Position numbers and translations under genes: made by a program. DNA of 64,000 bases, from contig JAKMXF010000365.1 in assembly GCA_024704765.1 (NCBI GenBank), positions 124,001 to 188,000 on the forward strand, written 5' to 3'. Source of the DNA: Oopsacas minuta. Lineage: Eukaryota > Porifera > Hexactinellida > Lyssacinosida > Leucopsacidae. The notes beneath the pieces are model-generated. The model had not been told where the DNA came from. It searched no databases and worked only from the letters and a program-made list of their open reading frames with translations. Shown piece by piece: positions 1 through 10,639 of the stretch (its first letter is position 1; each line of letters starts with the position of its first letter).

Positions 1-1119
1 CCACCACAATGCACCACCACCTCGAGAACTGAGGTTCTTGTGTGATACACAAGACCTCGAGGAAAGCATCGCTTGTCTGGGAGAAATAACCCAACATGAG
101 ATATCTCCTATCCCTCCTCCTATGCTTGAAATCCCAGATTATGCTACATTCCAAAAACCCATTGTTGCTGTTGGGAAATTTGGATCAGGACAGGGAGAGC
201 TCAAATACCCAGCTGGTATTTCCATCGAGACAGAATCTGGACACATTTATGTGGCAGATGGTGGCAACGAAAGAATCCAAATATTCTCTCAGACAGGAGA
301 CTATCTAAACGAATTCAGAGATCAACACCTGGAGAGTCCATGGGGTATCCTAATACATGAGGACAACATTTATGTCACAGACATAGGACATCACGCTATC
401 TTCCTATTCAAGCTACCAGACCTAACTATGATAAAGCGAGTAGGTAAGAGAGGATCTGGTAGTAAACAGTTCAATAATCCTGGACAACCCGCCATCTCTC
501 TTAACCATCACCTTTATGTACCAGATTGTAACAACAACAGACTACAAATACTAACAACTAATCTGGTATTTAAAGACACGCTAGAACACAAAACCATGAG
601 CGAACCTGAGGATGTTAAATTCACAAAAAATGAAATATTTGTGTTGAGTAGAAGTGACAATCCGTGTATACACGTGTATACTCTCTCAGGAGAGAAGTCC
701 CGCTCCTTAGTTACTGGAGGAGGAATAGGAATGAAATTTCAAGGAGCATACTTCTTCTGTTTGGATAGACACAATAACATTGTCATTAGCGACTGCTCTG
801 CTAACCAAATCAAAGTATTCTCACCAGAAGGAGACCTCCTACACAGGATAGGACAGGAAGGACACAAAGCTGGAATGTTGTTCTCCCCTAGAGGCATAGC
901 AATACATAACACAAAACTTATTTTTGTATCTAATAACAGAAATTTTCGTTTACAAATATTTTCTTCATAATTCCTGTGCTTAATATTAATAATATTTCTT
1001 AATTAAATTATCCTATAATTAGTTACCTCTAAAATAAGTAGAATAGTAGACCAATGATACCATCCCTCCCTGAGGGGTGTAGCCAAATACCAACGAGGTA
1101 ATCATGGAAACTGGGACAT
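1..1119. repeat. Segmental duplication, left copy (inverted partner at 15284-16380)
   Basis: The NHL coding region and about 150 bp of 3' flank are nearly identical to the reverse complement of 15284-16380. The match covers the AT-rich tail after the stop codon and ends at GGGACAT near 1119. Both copies end in a fragment of the dispersed repeat R1. Confidence 0.85.
2..970 (+). CDS. NHL-repeat protein, C-terminal part (5' end outside window)
   Basis: The frame is open from base 2 and reads HHNAPPPREL before the repeat region, so this is the 3' portion of a longer gene. The protein carries about five to six NHL-type beta-propeller blades (GSGQGELKYPAGI, GHIYVADGGNERIQIF, GILIHEDNIYVTD, GAYFFCLDRHNNIVISD), each with the family's G-x-F/L...P-x-G-I and V-x-D patterns. 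NHL propellers bind RNA or protein and usually follow a RING/B-box/coiled-coil module in TRIM-NHL proteins. By comparison with the paralogues at 11.6-12.8 kb and 15.4-16.7 kb the missing N-terminus should be a coiled coil of about 125 residues. There is no intron in the visible part. The 3' flank is shared with the inverted copy at 15.3 kb. Confidence 0.85.
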   Translation, partial: HHNAPPPRELRFLCDTQDLEESIACLGEITQHEISPIPPPMLEIPDYATFQKPIVAVGKFGSGQGELKYPAGISIETESGHIYVADGGNERIQIFSQTGDYLNEFRDQHLESPWGILIHEDNIYVTDIGHHAIFLFKLPDLTMIKRVGKRGSGSKQFNNPGQPAISLNHHLYVPDCNNNRLQILTTNLVFKDTLEHKTMSEPEDVKFTKNEIFVLSRSDNPCIHVYTLSGEKSRSLVTGGGIGMKFQGAYFFCLDRHNNIVISDCSANQIKVFSPEGDLLHRIGQEGHKAGMLFSPRGIAIHNTKLIFVSNNRNFRLQIFSS

Positions 1120-1200
1120 AACACCTCACAGAAGCACGTTAGGGAGTTGGTGAATATATTAATGTATAGAATGCTATGATTCATGGTATGTAGTATGTCA
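1050..1200. repeat. Dispersed repeat R1, copy 1
   Basis: The stretch reads, on the minus strand, as a repeat containing CATGAATCATAGCATTC, CCAACTCCCTAACGTGC and TGTCCCAGTTTCCATG. A second copy lies at 9232-9372 in the same orientation relative to its neighbour gene, and part of it recurs at 15284-15340. No open frame. I could not define clear terminal inverted repeats. Confidence 0.75.
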
Positions 1201-1812
1201 AAGGTGTTATAATATGAATAATCACAAACTTTTGAAGTTCCACAAGTTGTTTCTCTCTAGCATTATTCCAGTCTAACAGTTGATTGGTCTCATCGTACTC
1301 TTTTATCACTAGTTCCAATTGTTCACGCATTAATGTTAATTCGTGCTCCAACTGATTAGCTCTAATCTCATAGTCAATTTTGTTGTCATGTTCTTGAGAG
1401 AGACTCTTGTCTAAAGATTGGTTCCTGTTCATTAGTTCTGATACCAGTTGTTTTACTTGTTGATATTCTTCTGTTGATTGTACTAGTTCTACTATGCTGT
1501 CCTATTGGGAAGATAAACAAGTAAACAAGTAAACAAACAAACAAACAAACAAACAAACAAACCAACAAACCAACCAAACAAACAAACAAACAAAACAAAC
1601 AAACAAACAACCTCTACATGACTCATATCGGTCCCCGATTCAATTACTCGAATTCTAACAGATTCTAAAAATTCCATAAAGCTAGATTCCATCTGTTCAC
1701 AGGTGTCAAGTGATTGTCCCTGGCAGTCCACAAGTTTAGAGAGAGAGGTAGAGGTGTGAAGTGGACTGTACTCCAAAACCTCTTCATCCATGGGGAAAGT
1801 TTGTTTGCTCAT
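1181..1812 (-). CDS. Small coiled-coil protein, 2 exons, 3' end uncertain
   Basis: Exon 1 is 1612-1812 (67 codons, starts MSKQTFPMDEE, ends SHVE before a GT donor). Exon 2 starts at 1501 after a CCAATAG acceptor (DSIVELVQS) and continues to a TGA at 1181-1183. Phase is 0 on both sides. The predicted protein is about 173 residues, acidic and helical; the second half (residues ~85-160) has heptad-like spacing (ANQLEHELTLMREQLELV). The intron is almost wholly a (CAAA)n tract on the plus strand. The last codons and the stop lie at or in repeat R1, so the original C-terminus may have been replaced or a further exon lost. I do not recognise the family. Confidence 0.5.
1504..1610. repeat. (CAAA)n microsatellite filling an intron
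   Basis: Runs of AAAC/CAAA units with CCAA and GTAA variants make up nearly the whole intron. On the transcribed strand the 5' splice site reads GTTGTTTGTTTG. Confidence 0.85.
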
Positions 1813-1946
1813 AGTTGACTAACCATCTATGATTAGTTCAAATAGGTGATAGTTCCATATTCCATATATAATAGAAGTAATTGGAACTATACAATTGTAA
1901 TTAATAAATAATAACAAAAAAATGTGAAAATATGTAAATGAATAAT

Positions 1947-4900
1947 CTATAAAGTGAATATTAGCCTGTTACCAATTCTCTTCGGTTGTGACACATATTG
2001 CCCGCCTTTTGTATACACAAATTCCACAAATATCTTTTCTCCATCTTTTCCAGATATTTGAATCTCATTTCGGATTAACACGGGGAGATTCCTATTGGTC
2101 AATTCACGTACAGCTACTGATGTTTTGGCGACAACTTCAATCAGATGAGGACACATGAAAATAAGGTCTCCTTTCAAAGGGGTCGATTTAGTGACCGTGG
2201 GGAGTGAGCTCAAATGTAAGATGAAACAACCATCCGAATAAGTAGAAACTGAAATTTGTTTAAGAGTGTGAAGTGTGAACTGTTGTAAAAGTTTAAAGTT
2301 AGTTGGGTCGATTAATAACACATCCTGCCTCGTGACAACCAAAATTCGTTCTTGGAATTTACCATTCGTACGGTTAACTTTCAAAACATTTGAGTCCCAA
2401 ACAATGGGCGTGAATCCACCCGTTTGGAGTGCGATACGTTTCCATTTTACATTGGTAGATAGCCCCAAACGGTCACCTTGAAAGGACAAAGGGATCGATT
2501 TAGGGTAGGAGGCCTTTTTCCGACGAAATATGTTATTCGCTAATAATTTTTCCTTCATTTGTAATAAATGAGGCGGGTTGCGTAGTAACATTCCTCTGTA
2601 CAACTCGCATCTCCAAGAATGAAATAGTTTAAAAAGAATGTCAGAAGTTTCCCGCATAAACCTTGGGGAATCTGGCCAATCAAATCGCACTGGAGAGAGA
2701 GATGGCAGGTTCCTTGCTAACCGCGTTAAGTATAAATAGCGACACAAGTTTAAGAAAAATCTTTGGATTAACACTTTTGCATTTCCAGAAAAACTAAATT
2801 TGAATTGTTTACGAATTCTCCAACCGCGGAAATAACTTGATATAATAGTAACAGCTGATATCCTAGCGTTCTCTTCTAACACCCAATAGTACCAATTTCT
2901 TGTTTGGTACCCCTTGGCGTATTTACTAATTACATTAGCAGAAGTGCGAAGGGTTAAAAAATTTTTTCTCTGACAAAAGGCGCGGAAATTTGAGGAAATA
3001 ATTATCTGACTTTTGCGGATATTTTGGAATTGAACGCGCGCGCGCCATCCTTTGAAATATTTTTGTAAAATAATCGCGGCTTTTGAAAATGAGATTTCTC
3101 TAACTTTCTGTAAGATCGCTACCGAATCAGCTGATGAGAAAAACACCTTTGATTTACCGATTATATAATCACATTCTGGTATACTAAATCCAAGCATTAT
3201 CCGTTTGCATGTCTGATGCGGTTTTTCGTTTCTATAGCAACCAGCTATACTCTGGTATTTGCTAATAAAATCCGTAATTTTCTCTGAATATTTAAAACCG
3301 TATTTTTGTAATTTTATGATTTCTGTTAAATTCATATATCTTACTTGCTCAGTCACGAATTTCCTATCAAACAAATTCAATTCGTGGTTCGCATTCGCCT
3401 TCAGGCAGTGGACAGTGAAAATTTCACTTCCCTTGATCGCAGTGATGATATCATTAAGTAACTGACTGGTCTGTCGGAGAACAGACTTCACTTTATCTTT
3501 TCTATCAAATTTACCAGCCAAAGCAGGGTGTTGACAGTTATACATTATCTCAGTTATGTTAAACGAGGTTCTGTCAAGATTTTTCTGTTTGAAACTGGTT
3601 ACGTCATATGTGACTTGTCCCAAATGGTGTTTGATTCTAAAACAGTTATTTGAAGCTCTAACACTAATCGCGATGCCACTAGAGAATAAATGAGAATTGC
3701 CACAATTAGAATTGAGGTTTTTTATGATAACTTTTGGGTCTACTGTCTTTTGAATACAAGTGGCATCGATAATTGGTAGAATACCGCGAAAATTATCCAA
3801 CATTAGGTGGCACACATTGAAGTTGTCGAAGGGGTCGACAGACACCTTTCCGATGCCCTCTTTCTCAAATTCTGCCTGTTTGTCACGGATAATGAATGAC
3901 GTAAGCATATTATTAATCTTCTCAAACGAAAAGTTAACTAATAAACTTTCAAAATTTGCTTCATTTGTATTGTCAAAACCAGGAATTTCTAAAACTTTTA
4001 ATAATTTCACACCTTTCAAATCTGCATTTTTCTTATTGTTAATTTTGGTGATTAACCAATCGATTAGTTTCGTATAAAGCCCTCTAGCTAATGTGTCACA
4101 AACCACTCGCGATTGCTCAACTGTTAATGTATTCTTAATATGCCTGCCTGTCTTTGTTTGTAAGGTCACGTGTGTAAGGGCATCACCTAATTTACCTACT
4201 TGCGCGCCTAATAATGTTGAAATATTCATCAGCTGATCTTGATTCGACACCTCACAAGTTGTCAATCCCGTTTGAACAAACTCTAAATCTCCCACCAATA
4301 AAATGGCGGACAATAGCTCTAAAATAGATGCGATTACGTCACAATCAAATCCACATTCCTTAAATACTTTCATCATCATCTCGTAACCCTTTGTCGCATT
4401 AATTTCCGCGCCTAAATTCTTCTGAACTTTCAAATATTTCCCGCTTAGCCCGCTCAAAAATAGTTCATTGATCGTTTCATTTGGCGCCCCTTTAGCTAAC
4501 AAATAGAAAATATGAAAATTGAATCCATTTCTTGAAGTCACACGAAATGTGTCGAGTAAAAAGTGTCGCAAAATTTCATATGCGATTATTTTGCCGGAAG
4601 AATCAAAGTAAAAAGCGCCTAATTTGACAGACTGCGTGGCGTTATAACTAATGGATGTTATCGCATGTGTGAAGGTGTCAAGAAGCGTGCTTAGATACGT
4701 ATGTGGAGAATGGAATGTTTGCAATAAACTCTTACAAATATCTGATTTCCCTGAAGCGGATATTCCAGTAAAAATAAGTGAGAGAGAATTACTATTTGAG
4801 GCTTGAATCTGATTGGTTAAGTGTGTAGCTTCATGTTGTAGATGTTGAGAAGTGGTCGAGTCTGAACCGACACTAATTAAGGTGTTAGTTCCAATTCTAG

Positions 4901-4985
4901 ATATGAGAGTACCTTCAAGATAAAGTTCCTCCAAATACATACATAGTTCTTGTAAATTTGTTTGTGTTAGTTCTGCCATAAACAA
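1947..4985 (-). CDS. Divergent class I myosin-like protein, intronless
   Basis: 1012 codons in one uninterrupted frame (MFMAELT; the second Met, at 4979, is equally possible). The motor domain is recognisable but worn. The Walker A loop GISASGKS at residues ~74-81 replaces the myosin GESGAGKT. Switch I, normally NxNSSRFG, is unrecognisable (NATQSVKLG). Switch II reads EIPGFD instead of D-I-x-G-F-E. NFSFEKINNML stands for the NYTNEKLQ helix and FTVHCLKAN for the FVRCIKPN strand. About two or three IQ-like helices follow (ILQKYFKGWRARVQF, ISSYFRGWRIRKQF) and then a TH1-type membrane-binding tail from about residue 790 (HTLKQISVSTYSDGCFILHL), which places it in class I. The N-terminal ~30 residues of the motor are shortened. 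ATPase activity is doubtful given switch I. Lack of introns among intron-rich neighbours suggests an old retrocopy. Confidence 0.85.
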   Translation of the reverse strand: MFMAELTQTNLQELCMYLEELYLEGTLISRIGTNTLISVGSDSTTSQHLQHEATHLTNQIQASNSNSLSLIFTGISASGKSDICKSLLQTFHSPHTYLSTLLDTFTHAITSISYNATQSVKLGAFYFDSSGKIIAYEILRHFLLDTFRVTSRNGFNFHIFYLLAKGAPNETINELFLSGLSGKYLKVQKNLGAEINATKGYEMMMKVFKECGFDCDVIASILELLSAILLVGDLEFVQTGLTTCEVSNQDQLMNISTLLGAQVGKLGDALTHVTLQTKTGRHIKNTLTVEQSRVVCDTLARGLYTKLIDWLITKINNKKNADLKGVKLLKVLEIPGFDNTNEANFESLLVNFSFEKINNMLTSFIIRDKQAEFEKEGIGKVSVDPFDNFNVCHLMLDNFRGILPIIDATCIQKTVDPKVIIKNLNSNCGNSHLFSSGIAISVRASNNCFRIKHHLGQVTYDVTSFKQKNLDRTSFNITEIMYNCQHPALAGKFDRKDKVKSVLRQTSQLLNDIITAIKGSEIFTVHCLKANANHELNLFDRKFVTEQVRYMNLTEIIKLQKYGFKYSEKITDFISKYQSIAGCYRNEKPHQTCKRIMLGFSIPECDYIIGKSKVFFSSADSVAILQKVREISFSKAAIILQKYFKGWRARVQFQNIRKSQIIISSNFRAFCQRKNFLTLRTSANVISKYAKGYQTRNWYYWVLEENARISAVTIISSYFRGWRIRKQFKFSFSGNAKVLIQRFFLNLCRYLYLTRLARNLPSLSPVRFDWPDSPRFMRETSDILFKLFHSWRCELYRGMLLRNPPHLLQMKEKLLANNIFRRKKASYPKSIPLSFQGDRLGLSTNVKWKRIALQTGGFTPIVWDSNVLKVNRTNGKFQERILVVTRQDVLLIDPTNFKLLQQFTLHTLKQISVSTYSDGCFILHLSSLPTVTKSTPLKGDLIFMCPHLIEVVAKTSVAVRELTNRNLPVLIRNEIQISGKDGEKIFVEFVYTKGGQYVSQPKRIGNRLIFTL

Positions 4986-5136
4986 CTAATCTCACACAAA
5001 TAATTAACAAAAATAAACAAACTCAAAATCTGTTTTCACTGTAACTACAGAGGTGTTATAATATGATTAATCATATGTATAGAGTGACATTTCACTTCAC
5101 TTCGGGGCAAAGAATTTGACAAGATTAACCGGAAGT

Positions 5137-5478
5137 TCAGAGCGGGATATAAATAAATTCAGGGGGGATATAAATAAAATCAAGCGGGATATAAATAAAT
5201 TCAGAGCGGGATATAAATAAATTCAGAGCGGGATATAAATAAATTCAGAGCGGGATATAAATAAAATCAGGCGGGATATAAATAAAATCAAGCGGGATAT
5301 AAATAAAATCAGGCGGGATATAAATACATTTTAGGCGGGATATAAATAAAATCAGGCGGGATATAAATAAATTCAGAGCGGGATATAAATAAAATCAGGC
5401 GGGATATAAATAAATTTTAGGCGGGATATAAATAAAATCAGGCGGGATATGAACAAGTTTAGGCGGGATATTGGTGAA
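5137..5478. repeat. Minisatellite of GCGGGATATAAATAAA units
   Basis: About 16 tandem units of 20-22 bp, each GCGGGATATAAATAAA followed by a short variable spacer (TTCAGA, ATCAG, ATCAA, TTTTAG). The array is bracketed by ATTAACCGGAA on both sides (near 5125 and 5503), and the last units are degenerate (GATATGAACAAG). It lies between the myosin gene and the next minus-strand gene. An in-frame translation across it is an artefact of the period. Confidence 0.95.
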
Positions 5479-5529
5479 TTAGGCAGGTAAACCAGTGGCC
5501 CTATTAACCGGAACCTACTATATTTTAGA

Positions 5530-5640
5530 GTCGATTTGGTGCATTGACCCAATTTTACCACGCTCTGTGTACCCCTGCTGTGTCCGTGGACTACCAAGTG
5601 GTCTATGGACCTGAGGTTGGAATGGCTGCAGAATTTCCAT
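5530..5640. repeat. Fragment of a hAT-like non-autonomous element
   Basis: TGTCCGTGGACTACCAAGTGGTCTATGGACC and the following ...GAGGTTGGAAT resemble the better preserved element at 45671-45799, which has CCAACCT/AGGTTGG ends. Relatives occur at 22590-22700 and 38265-38395. No coding capacity. Confidence 0.55.
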
Positions 5641-5702
5641 AAACATACAATAATTTTAAGCAATTATTGCATAATAATAATAATAATAATAATAATAATC
5701 AA

Positions 5703-6286
5703 TTACATTCGTTCCCAATTATGGTAAGACCTTGCCCTAGCGTCCGCTAGGTATAACTCTATCTTGTCAGTTAATTCCTCATCAAATACAAGATTAAACT
5801 GCATATCATTATGGAGGGTGTAGAAATGTCTCATTTCTTGGTACATATCACACCTTATCATTAAGTCAAACCATTCCTTATAGAAATCTAAATCTGGATA
5901 GACAGGTGGTTTTGTGTATTGTGTCAGAGTGCGCCATTCTAGTAGCAATTTGTGTTGCTTTTCGTAGAGAATTTCATCCATCTCAGCTACAAATATATAC
6001 TCAAAAGTGTGAAAATGTTAATATTAATTACAAGAAAATGTGTTACAATATGGAACTAACGTTTCGGGAGACACAACCAGGAGAAATACGAAATTTTCCT
6101 TCTGAATTTTTCTTCACCTATCTTTACAATATCATAACTCTCATCATCAGGATCTTCCGATATCTCTACCCCCGGGGGAAATAGAGGGAATGTTGCTTGA
6201 CAGCGAAGTGGCTGATAGGAATGTGACTTTATAACAGGTGTAGATATGTAAGGTAATCTTGTTAGAGTTTGAATGATACGAAACAT
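5703..6286 (-). CDS. Unidentified small protein, possibly mitochondrial, 2 exons
   Basis: Exon 1 is 6061-6286 and exon 2 is 5703-5986, joined in phase 1 (GT donor GTTAGT, acceptor TTTGTAG), giving 169 residues. The first ~28 residues (MFRIIQTLTRLPYISTP...) are basic, hydroxylated and lack acidic residues, as in a mitochondrial presequence. After an acidic linker (ISEDPDDESYD) comes a region rich in aromatics and charge (DLDFYKEWFDLMIRCDMYQEM) with no motif I can place. It lies 187 bp downstream of the seryl-tRNA synthetase stop, on the same strand. A mitochondrial ribosomal or assembly protein is possible, but that is a guess. Confidence 0.6.
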
Positions 6287-6472
6287 GAAGGATTGCTAAT
6301 TAAAAATAGTTATATATGGAACTATAACACTTTATAGTTTCATTTCATGGTACCCCTGAGATAAGTATTGGCCCATTTTGGACCTTAACTCATAAATATG
6401 TATATAAAAGGCGCTAAAATTACTAATACAAAATACTAATTGAATTAACTACAATAGAATTCTAATTTGCAT

Positions 6473-9400
6473 TCATTTAACTTTCCCGCCTTTTTTCTTA
6501 ACAGCAGCCTCCTGATTGGTTGAAATCTCCTTAGCAACGTAAGGAATGTATTCTCTAAACTTTGTAGGCATAAATGGCTGCAGAGCTTCTGGGACTTTTA
6601 TGCCCGCCTCTGTTTGATAATTCTCTAAAATGGCACAAATTGTCCTTGTTGTGGCACACATAGTGGCATTCAACATGTGTACATAAGTGGCAGCTTCGTT
6701 CAATTTCTTCTGACCATATCTAGAGGAAACATATTTTGCGTTACCATGGTAACACAATGAATTCAAAAGTGAATCTAATAGATCGAACAATTCACACCTT
6801 TTCTCTGAGATGCATGAATATATCTCTTTGATATTTGAACACCATTCCTTAATTAATCACTTTCGACACATTTGTCAAATTTCAAGTCTCTATCTCTTAC
6901 AATTTGCTCAATAAAGCGTGTGAATTCTCACCTGATTAATAATCTTCTACTCTGCCAATCAGTGCAATTACTGCAAGAGACCAATTCCCTAAATTTCCCG
7001 CTTGAGGGGAACCAAGCTTCCAAATCATATTTCATCGCCGCAGCGTTATTCAGCTCTCCCGACACAATATTTACTACCTAGATACGAGATAAGTTCAATG
7101 GAATTATGATAAACAAGGCAGAAAGGGACAAGGAATATAACAGTGTCAGTTCAGCAGCCATAAAGGACACAAACTGTCAACCGTGAGACACAAATTAGCA
7201 CAGGTTTAATATGATTAATCGCCAAAAGGTGTAATAATTTCATACCCAAAACTAACTGCTAGATGGACACACTTACCCTATAAGGAATTCCTAACAACTT
7301 ATAGAAGCTCTCGGCATTTCCTATCATCTCATGAAACATTGTCCATGATTCATTCGGTGATGTTATACAGAACTGTTCGATTTTATTGAACTGATGGACG
7401 CGGAATATGCCGAGCATGTCTCTGCCATGTGAACCAACTTCCTGTCTGAAACAAGTAGAAATACCCGCGTAACGAATTGGGAGTGATTTAGTTGGTAACC
7501 ATTCGTCACGATGGAATGCAGCGATAGTCTGTTCACTTGTGGCTATTAGATATTTCTCCTCTATTTCCACGTCTTCCTTCACTTCACTACGCTTTCCGAC
7601 TACCTATGGAAAATACATACAATCAACTCCAGCCATATCGAAGTGTGAAAGTGTACAAATATGGCCCCAAACCGTCAAAGTAACATATATAGGATCGGTC
7701 TTTTGAGCTTCTATATAACGAGTATTGAATATGTTACTCTGACGGTTTGGGAGCATATTTGTACAATTTCACACTTTGATATAAGCGGGTATTTCGTATA
7801 TCCGTGTTAGATACAGCTGGAGTTAAAAATTGGGCTATTTTGACCAAAATATTCTTCACATGTGTGTATTTTTAGATATTTAACCATGGATGGTGGATTT
7901 AGTCAAGTATAAATTTCCTGTGTTCTAATGTCAAAGCCTCCCATCTGATTGGCTTAACTTTGGCCGCCAAAAGGTGTGAAAAATATCTACACCCATAAAT
8001 TCAGATTTATCAACCTTATATAATTCTTCATCAAATTGACTCAACTGTGCCACTTGCTGCATTACACCTTTCTTCATAAAAAATGGTGTTGATATAACTT
8101 CAAATCCTTTATCACCTAGTTCTCTAAGTGCTAATTGAATTAGTGCTTGTTCTAGGAACACTCCAGGGCCTTTAAGATAGTAACACCTAGATAATATATA
8201 AGGTGTAGTTACTTAAGGTGTTAAGTTAGGGTTATTGGGGAACTGGCTTGAGTCACAAACTTGAAACTTGTTGATAGTATAGAATATGATACTCATAGGT
8301 AATATTTCAAATATCTAAGAGAAATATCAAAAACTCTCTCTGAGATGGGTAACAAAGTTCTCCTAGTGTCTGGAAGAAGGACCAGCCCTGTGTGATCCAC
8401 TGAATATGTTAAAATTGACATAAAGGTGTCAACGGGTGATGAAATGTTACCTTGAGCCTGAGACTAGACTTCCTCTATGTAAATCAACAGCATCAATCAT
8501 TTCGATAAGGTCTACGTGTGAATGTTTATATCTGACAGAGCAATCGCCAAATGTTCTCTCTATCTTATTATTTTCCTCATCATCTGATATTATTACGTCA
8601 GGATGTAAGAGATTTCCTAGTTCAGAGAAGAGGACTTCTCTTTCCCTTTCCGTTTCCTGTAATATTGCAGACAGTAGAACGAGGGAAGTATTAATTTAGT
8701 GGGACAGCCGGGACATAGCATATTTAAATTAAACTGGAATGTAAGGTTTCCTCCAGTTTTGGCGGGATATTAGCCTCAATACTTATCAGGAAGGGCGCCA
8801 AAACCGGAATAGTTGGCAAGTATAAGAATTTTGCCCGCCAAAACGCGCCAAATTTGTTTTGTCTGGTTTTTGGTAGGTGAGATTAGGCGGGAAATAATAC
8901 AAACCATAAGTTTTTCATTATTGCTTTTCATTTCCAATTCAACCTTTGCAACTAATTTCTTCAAAACAGTTACATTTAGAACTGAAACTAATTCTTTGTT
9001 TAGTTCCGATAACTTCAGAATAATATCCTCAGGAATTTGATCCCCTTCCTCTCCCATTGGTCCTTTGGTCTTCATTAAGTCTCCAATCTATATTAAACGA
9101 ATATAATTATATTATTGCACCATGGATAATTTAAATTTCTCAAAGTATTCATGGTTGAGGCAAATACTTATTACCTCAAATAGTAACTAGGGTGGAAATG
9201 AATTTCTAACACCTTTGGACAGGGGACATAACATATAATCACATACTACATAGCATGAATCATAGCATTCTATACATGAATATGTTCACCAACTCCCTAA
9301 CGTGCTTCTGTGACGTGCTATGTCCCAGTTTCCATGGTTACCGCGTTGGTATTAGCTACACCCTTCAGCGAGGAGAAGGGCGGGCGGGTATTACCTGTGT

Positions 9401-9613
9401 ACACACGATCCTCTTTACTTTATTCCAGTTATCTCCAGAAAACCTCAGTTTTCTCCATAATGTGTCCAATTCGATTATCTTGTCAACACCTTCAACACTT
9501 TTAAATCTCTTCTTTTGGTTTTCCCGCACTAATTCTGGTTTCCCGCCTTTATCAGCTCTTAAGAGATCAAACTCGAGTGATGGAATGTCTGGAATGTTGA
9601 TGTTAGTTGCCAT
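6473..9613 (-). CDS. SARS1: Cytosolic serine--tRNA ligase, 7 exons
   Basis: Exons: 9395-9613, 8905-9087, 8451-8656, 7991-8186, 7277-7603, 6932-7077, 6473-6719. All junctions are GT-AG and in phase, giving 507 residues (animal cytosolic SerRS is about 514). It charges tRNA-Ser with serine. The N-terminal tRNA-binding arm starts [19 protein letters not shown] and continues as a coiled coil. The class II catalytic core shows motif 1 ([19 protein letters not shown]), motif 2 ([11 protein letters not shown]) and motif 3 ([18 protein letters not shown]), plus the ATSEQ and VSCSNCTD substrate-site segments. The C-terminus is Lys-rich (KKKGGKVK), matching the vertebrate tail only loosely. Intron 1 contains repeat R1 and intron 4 contains a MITE. 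Start chosen at [11 protein letters not shown], the first Met ahead of the conserved arm. Confidence 0.95.
7625..7825. repeat. MITE family M1, fold-back copy
   Basis: Ends AACTCCAGC and GCTGGAGTT are inverted. The two halves are themselves inverted copies: CAAATATGGCCCCAAACCGTC against GACGGTTTGGGAGCATATTTG. It lies in intron 4 of the seryl-tRNA synthetase gene. At least seven relatives occur in the window (10930, 17150, 21616, 28725, 31200, 46530, 56235). Confidence 0.85.
9232..9372. repeat. Dispersed repeat R1, copy 2
   Basis: Matches the reverse complement of 1050-1200 (CATGAATCATAGCATTC, CACCAACTCCCTAACGTGC, TGTCCCAGTTTCCATGG). It ends about 20 bp from the intron 1 donor of the seryl-tRNA synthetase gene, so it makes up the start of that intron. 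Confidence 0.8.
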
Positions 9614-9886
9614 AGAAACTAATTAAAGTATGGTAATTGATTCTTGGCGGAAGATTGCAAAATTGGCGCCCAAATCTGGATGTCCAGACAGATTGTCAAT
9701 TATATTAAGGTGTCAGAACTGTAGTGTGAAAATTGACACCTTTTAAGTGGGTAACCCAGTAACTGAACCATGAATAATCAAAATATGAGAATACATAACA
9801 TTACCACCATCTGTTGTTAAGGAAGAGATATTTCAAATAGTAAGATATACGAATATTAATCCATGGTTCAAATTGCAGATATAAGT

Positions 9887-10485
9887 TCAGTCATCATCAG
9901 AATCTGAATCAACTTTTCTTCGTTGGAATTTCACTTTTGTGTCACTTTTCATTTGAGAATTGAATCTTTCTAATAAATCAATTAATTGAGCCTCAGTCAG
10001 TTTATCCATTATCTAGAAATATGAGGAATTGGAAAGAGATAGGAATTTGAAATTAGGCAAGCAGGTGTGAAATTATATGATAATGTAACTTGTAAAATAT
10101 CTAAACAAAATATTCATAAATCTCTGAGAAAAGGTGACAAACGTCCTCGAGGGTGCAAATATGTACCTTAATATTTGTCCAATACACAAATTAGCCTATT
10201 TACACGCTATAATCTGATTGGTCGTTACAAAGAGAAACACACCTGTCCAGATTGCGCCATTCTCAATAGTTGTGTTTCCACAACTTTTGCTTTGTCTGGC
10301 TTAACTATTGCAATACTGTTAAGTCTAGCTCTAGCGTCCTGACTTAAAATCTGAGAGAGAAGCATGTTCTGCATTTCCTCTACTCGGGCCTTCTCCTCGC
10401 CCTCTTGCCCTTGGCGTTCTTTCTGTAGCTCAGACATGCGTTTAGCTCTGATTGCTTCTAATTCTGAGTCTGGAACTTCCGCCAT
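9887..10485 (-). CDS. PDCD5: Programmed cell death protein 5 homologue, 2 exons
   Basis: Exon 1 is 10243-10485 (81 codons) and exon 2 is 9887-10012, phase 0, giving 122 residues against about 125 in animals. PDCD5 is a small three-helix-bundle protein that binds the CCT chaperonin and Tip60 and affects apoptosis. Diagnostic segments are the N-terminal helix with ELEAIRAKRMSEL, the core ILSQDARARLNSIAIVKPDKA, and the basic-acidic C-terminus KFQRRKVDSDSDDD. The charged linker is (Q/E)-rich as in the family. Confidence 0.95.
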
Positions 10486-10639
10486 TTTACTTCTAATTAT
10501 ATTCGTAATTGAGAATTGAAAATTTATATCTCAAAAACCATAACCGCAATCGATTAGGTCAAAAAAGCAAATAAGTAGCTGAGGACATGAACCTTCCTAG
10601 GAAACACTTTTGGGGACACTGTGTAGAAATTCGGGCGGG

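Noticed and set aside
5137-5478. Possible CRISPR array
   Set aside because: Units are contiguous 20-22 bp with 4-6 bp variable ends, no unique spacers, in a eukaryotic genome: a minisatellite.
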